Below, piece after piece: positions 60,966 to 64,000 of a stretch of DNA of 64,000 nt. Source of the stretch: RPQJ01 sp044226195 (GTDB taxonomy: Bacteria > Pseudomonadota > Gammaproteobacteria > Steroidobacterales > Steroidobacteraceae); assembly GCA_044226195.1 (NCBI GenBank), contig JBGAHO010000021.1:1-64000 (forward strand), written 5' to 3'. The notes beneath the pieces were generated by a model that saw only the letters and a program-made list of their open reading frames with translations, was not told the DNA's origin and searched no databases. How positions within the stretch are numbered: the first letter of the stretch is position 1; each line of letters opens with the position of its first letter. The position numbers and the translations under genes are program-made.

Positions 60966-62078
60966 ATGGCGAGCCGGGTCCACGCGCGGGGTTTCTCGAT
61001 CGTCGAGCTGATGGTCGCCGTCACGATCGCGATCATCACCGGCCTCGTGGTGCTGCAGGTGCTGAGCACCTACGAGGCGCGCCGGCGCACCGTCACCGTC
61101 GGCAACGACGCCGAGATGAGCGCCGCGGTCGGCCTCTACATGGTCGAGCGCGAAGTGCGCATGGCGGGCGCCGGCTTCACCAGCCCCACGGGCCTGCTGT
61201 GCGGCAACGGCATCAATGCCGAATACGATGACACCACGCTCGCGGACGGCGACGCGATCCCGTTCGTGCAGATCCAGGACGGAGGCACAGGCCCGGACCG
61301 CATCGACGTGATCCGGGCGGATTCGGCCTTCGGCGCCGCGCCCCTGACCTTCACCCACGCCATGGCGTCGCCGGATGCCGACGTGTCGGTCGAAGGCACG
61401 GCTGGCCTGCAAGTCGGCGACCTCATGCTCGCCGGCAGCCCGGACGGCTCGAAGCTCTGCACGCTGATGCAGGTCACCGCGGCCCCGACCGCGGTGGGCA
61501 GCAGCTTCGAGATCGAGCACTCCTCGGGTGGCTCCGAGTACAACCCGGGCGACCCGGCCGCCGCCTTCACCAACCCGGTCAGCTACGACGTCGGCGACGT
61601 GCTGTACAACCTCGGCACGTTCGGCGCCCGTGCGTTCCGCGTCGTCTGCAACGACGGCGGCGCGCCGTCGCTCACCAACACCTGCGTGCTCGGCTCGTCG
61701 GACGCGATCGCAGGTCCCGCGACGCCGACCATCGCGGAAGTCGACGCACTTGCGACGCAGGTGGTCGACTTCCAGGCCCAGTACGGCATCGCGCCCGCGG
61801 GCAGCCAGACGGTCAATGCCTGGGTCGATGCCACCTCCGCCGCCGGCTGGGACGCTCCCTCGGCCGCGAACCAGCGGCGCATCAAGGCCATCCGCATCGC
61901 CATCGTCACGCGCGGCAACCTCGAGCGCGAGATGGTCAGCCCCGACACGCTGGTGCTGTGGGATCCGGGCGGGGCCGGTGAGCGCACCATCGCGCTCTCC
62001 GACGACCAGCGCTACTACCGCTACAAGGTCCTGACGGTGGTGGTACCGGTCATCAACATGATCTGGGCGGGCGTATGA
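60966..62078 (+). CDS. pilW: Minor pilin PilW-like protein
   Basis: 370 residues from ATG 60966, chosen because GAGG lies eight bases upstream; GTG 60957 would add three residues. Prepilin site G9|F10 in HARGFSIVELMVAVT with Glu at +5. The large beta-rich C-terminal domain ends RYYRYKVLTVVVPVINM, the PilW-family end. It overlaps pilX as ATGA. Part of the tip complex of minor pilins with PilV, PilX and PilY1. Confidence 0.9.
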   Translation: MASRVHARGFSIVELMVAVTIAIITGLVVLQVLSTYEARRRTVTVGNDAEMSAAVGLYMVEREVRMAGAGFTSPTGLLCGNGINAEYDDTTLADGDAIPFVQIQDGGTGPDRIDVIRADSAFGAAPLTFTHAMASPDADVSVEGTAGLQVGDLMLAGSPDGSKLCTLMQVTAAPTAVGSSFEIEHSSGGSEYNPGDPAAAFTNPVSYDVGDVLYNLGTFGARAFRVVCNDGGAPSLTNTCVLGSSDAIAGPATPTIAEVDALATQVVDFQAQYGIAPAGSQTVNAWVDATSAAGWDAPSAANQRRIKAIRIAIVTRGNLEREMVSPDTLVLWDPGGAGERTIALSDDQRYYRYKVLTVVVPVINMIWAGV

Positions 62079-62713
62079 AGCAGCGCGGCATCTCGCTCAT
62101 CGTCGTGCTCGTGGCGCTGGTCATCATCGGCTTCGCTGCCGTGGCCCTGCTGCGTTCCTCGGACACCAGCACGCTGGTTTCCGGCAACCTCGCGTTCAAG
62201 AAGACCGCGCTGGCCGCCAGCGACGCGGGCAGCGAGATCGCGATGAACTGGCTGCTGGCGAATGCCACCGGCACCACGCTGCGCGACGACGTGGATGCGA
62301 GCGGCTATTACGCGACGACGGCCGACGGCTGCGACCTGACCGGCACCCGCACGCCGGGCGACGCGTCGGACGACGTCAACTGGACCGGCACCGACCCCGG
62401 CTCCAACTGCAACATGAACGCCTTCGCGCCCGTAAGCCCGGCCGGTGTGCCGGCCGGCTACACCTTGCGCTACGTGATCAACCGCGTCTGCAACGCCGCG
62501 GGCGATCCGAACGCGATCTTCGCCGAGGACGGCGTCACCCCGATGCTCTGCTCGACCACGGGGGCCGGCCAGAGCGAGGGCAGCACCCGCGGCGGCGGAT
62601 CCTACGGCAACACGCCGCTCACCGGCGAATCGCAGACCTATTTCCGCATCACCACCCGGGTGGACGGGCCGCGCAACACGGTCCGTTACGTCCAGGTGAT
62701 CGTGACGATGTGA
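62075..62713 (+). CDS. pilX: Minor pilin PilX-like protein
   Basis: 212 residues, with ATG in a four-base overlap with pilW. The short leader ends KQRG5, followed by ISLIVVLVALVIIGFAAVAL. Glu at mature +5 is replaced by Val, as in tip (GspK-like) pseudopilins. The PilX N-region SSDTSTLVSGNLAFKKTALA and SDAGSEIAM are present. The C-terminal part ends RITTRVDGPRNTVRYVQVIV. Confidence 0.88.
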   Translation: MKQRGISLIVVLVALVIIGFAAVALLRSSDTSTLVSGNLAFKKTALAASDAGSEIAMNWLLANATGTTLRDDVDASGYYATTADGCDLTGTRTPGDASDDVNWTGTDPGSNCNMNAFAPVSPAGVPAGYTLRYVINRVCNAAGDPNAIFAEDGVTPMLCSTTGAGQSEGSTRGGGSYGNTPLTGESQTYFRITTRVDGPRNTVRYVQVIVTM

Positions 62714-62752
62714 CCTGACGCCCGCCAGAGGCGCAGAGGGAGCCAGCCCGGT

Positions 62753-64000
62753 ATGAACACGAAGTTCCTCACGCTCATCCGCACCGCCGCCCTGACGGTC
62801 GTGGCAGGGTTGTGCGGCCTCCCGGTCGCCGGCGCCACCACCGTGGACCTGGCCAACACGCCCATGGTGACGGGCGTCGCGAAGGTCATTCCGCCCAACA
62901 TCTACTTCATCCTCGACGACTCCGGCAGCATGGGCAGCGACTACATGCCGGATGACGTGGGCGACAACGACACGAGCAACTGCTTCCGCAACTGGGGCTA
63001 CAACCGCATCTACTTCAACCCGGGCGTGACCTACATCCCGCCGAAGAACGCGGACGGGACGTCGTTCGCGAACGCCGACTACAACAACGTGCTGGATGAC
63101 GGCTTCGACACGGGCTCGGGCTATTCCGATCTCGCCAAGACGTACACGACGCTCAACAACAACCCCTACACGGCGACCAACGGCAGCAAGAACATCGTGG
63201 TGAGCCACAGCGGCCACGGCCTCACGGTCGGCACGGTCGTCAACCTGTCGCCGTCGCGAACCTTCCGCGGTGTGACGATCGGCGGCAACTATTCGATCAC
63301 GGCGGTCACGACCAATACGTACACCATCCAGGCCGCGAACAATGCGACGTCCAATGGCACGGGCGGCAGCAACAACATCGTGGAGACCAGCCCGGTGGTC
63401 CGCGGCTACTATTACAACTACGCGTCGAACCCGACTTCGCCGCCGAGCACCTGCGCCTCGAACGGTTCCTACACCAAGGTGACGCCGTCGACGGCGACCG
63501 AGAAGACCAACTACGCCAACTGGTACCAGTACTACCGCACGCGCATCATGATGATGAAGTCGGCGACCGGCCGGGCCTTCACCACGATCGATGACAAGTA
63601 CCGGGTCGGCTTCAGCACGATCAGCGAAAAGGCCACCGGGTCGAGCAAGTTCCTGAACGTCACCAAGTACACCTGCTGCGCCTCGACGACGCAGAAGTAC
63701 AAGTTCTACGAGAAGCTCTACGCCGCCTCGACCGGCAGCACCACGCCGCTGCGCGGAGCGCTGTCCAAGGCCGGCCGGCTGTATGCGGGTCGCCTCACCG
63801 GCGCGAACGGCACCGCGAATCCGGTGCAGTACTCCTGCCAGCAGAACTTCACCATTCTCACGACCGACGGCTACTGGAACACGTCCGACGAGTCGACGGG
63901 CAATTCCACGCAATACAACACCAGCAACTACAGCGCCTATCGCGCCGACAACGTCACCTCGATCGGCAATTGGGACAAGCAGACGTTGCCTGCGGCGACG
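62753..64000 (+). CDS. pilY1: Type IV pilus tip adhesin PilY1, N-terminal part
   Basis: The frame is open from ATG 62753 to the window end (416 codons). A signal peptide ends near LPVAGATTVD (about residue 28). A von Willebrand A-like domain starts at YFILDDSGSMGSD (51-63), with MIDAS D55-x-S57-x-S59 and a later TTDGYWN. In between is a Thr/Asn/Ser-rich insertion (about 140-215). PilY1 is a mechanosensor/adhesin at the pilus tip. The Ca-binding beta-propeller C-terminus is outside the window. Confidence 0.93.
   Translation, partial: MNTKFLTLIRTAALTVVAGLCGLPVAGATTVDLANTPMVTGVAKVIPPNIYFILDDSGSMGSDYMPDDVGDNDTSNCFRNWGYNRIYFNPGVTYIPPKNADGTSFANADYNNVLDDGFDTGSGYSDLAKTYTTLNNNPYTATNGSKNIVVSHSGHGLTVGTVVNLSPSRTFRGVTIGGNYSITAVTTNTYTIQAANNATSNGTGGSNNIVETSPVVRGYYYNYASNPTSPPSTCASNGSYTKVTPSTATEKTNYANWYQYYRTRIMMMKSATGRAFTTIDDKYRVGFSTISEKATGSSKFLNVTKYTCCASTTQKYKFYEKLYAASTGSTTPLRGALSKAGRLYAGRLTGANGTANPVQYSCQQNFTILTTDGYWNTSDESTGNSTQYNTSNYSAYRADNVTSIGNWDKQTLPAAT

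Noticed and set aside
62021..63913. A 630-codon minus-strand frame over pilX and pilY1
   Set aside because: The plus-strand pilY1 frame has a signal peptide and MIDAS and continues past the window end, while the minus product is low-complexity Arg/Val-rich.
1..64000. tRNA, rRNA, CRISPR array or insertion sequence
   Set aside because: No cloverleaf or CCA end, no regular direct-repeat array, and no transposase was recognised. The only dispersed repeats are the two REP-like stems.

Overview
The window is a compact, very GC-rich stretch of a gammaproteobacterial chromosome. The organism is Gram-negative, aerobic and rod-type: it has SecB, TatABC, EnvC, PBP1B, an aa3-type cytochrome c oxidase with heme A synthesis, 4-hydroxybenzoate prenylation for ubiquinone, and type IV pili. 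The gene orders gpsA-secB-grxC-yibN/envC and rpoZ-spoT-ridA-recG are typical of gammaproteobacteria. Composition and the mix of secreted peptidases and peptide carriers would suit a Xanthomonadales/Nevskiales/Steroidobacter-like lineage, but this is inference. No rRNA, tRNA, CRISPR array, prophage or insertion sequence was recognised. Coding density is very high. No gap without a gene exceeds about 255 bases; the largest are 59363-59616 (rpoZ/pil divergent region) and 11211-11443.

Layout. 1-1647 (minus): end of gpsA, secB, grxC and a rhodanese. 1736-6584 (plus): envC, a GAF-GGDEF-EAL protein and a C-terminal processing protease. 6597-10278: MAPEG protein, a small membrane protein, and an OPT-family oligopeptide transporter translationally coupled to an EamA exporter. 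10443-16916 (plus): an SDR, a large membrane-anchored protein with a degenerate cyclase domain, AAA/STAND ATPase and helical repeats, then a divergent lipoxygenase-family enzyme. An FAD oxidoreductase converges on it. 18313-22979 (minus): an ACE-like peptidase, a POT peptide transporter and a secreted amidohydrolase. 23054-33190 (minus): tatABC, dtd, a TPR lipoprotein, PBP1B, trkH, trkA and uvrD. 33281-37108 (plus): DUF885 peptidase-like protein, EamA transporter, Fe/Mn superoxide dismutase and an NTF2-like protein. 37118-46627: the cytochrome oxidase region in two blocks, surf1/SCO-like/ctaA/ctaB/vanZ and DUF2244/ctaC/ctaD/small ORF/ctaG/ctaE, separated by DUF2909 and a hairpin terminator. 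46704-51343 (minus): bioB-F-H-C-D. 51479-53454 (plus): comF-nhaA. 53455-59362 (minus): rpoZ-spoT-ridA-recG-ubiA. 59617-64000 (plus): pilE-fimT-pilV-pilW-pilX-pilY1, running off the window.

How it works together. Most of the window is core machinery. The accessory part is 10.4-23 kb: peptide capture and hydrolysis (OPT, POT, ACE-like peptidase, amidohydrolase, and DUF885 further on), plus a possible lipid-oxidation module in which a STAND-like sensor lies 28 bases upstream of a lipoxygenase. The most testable observations are this sensor-lipoxygenase pair with altered iron-ligand motifs, two copies of a REP-like inverted repeat (21595-21682 and 34988-35035), a BirA-like operator between bioB and comF, and a CRP/Vfr/Clp-like site placed at about -61 of the pilus operon.
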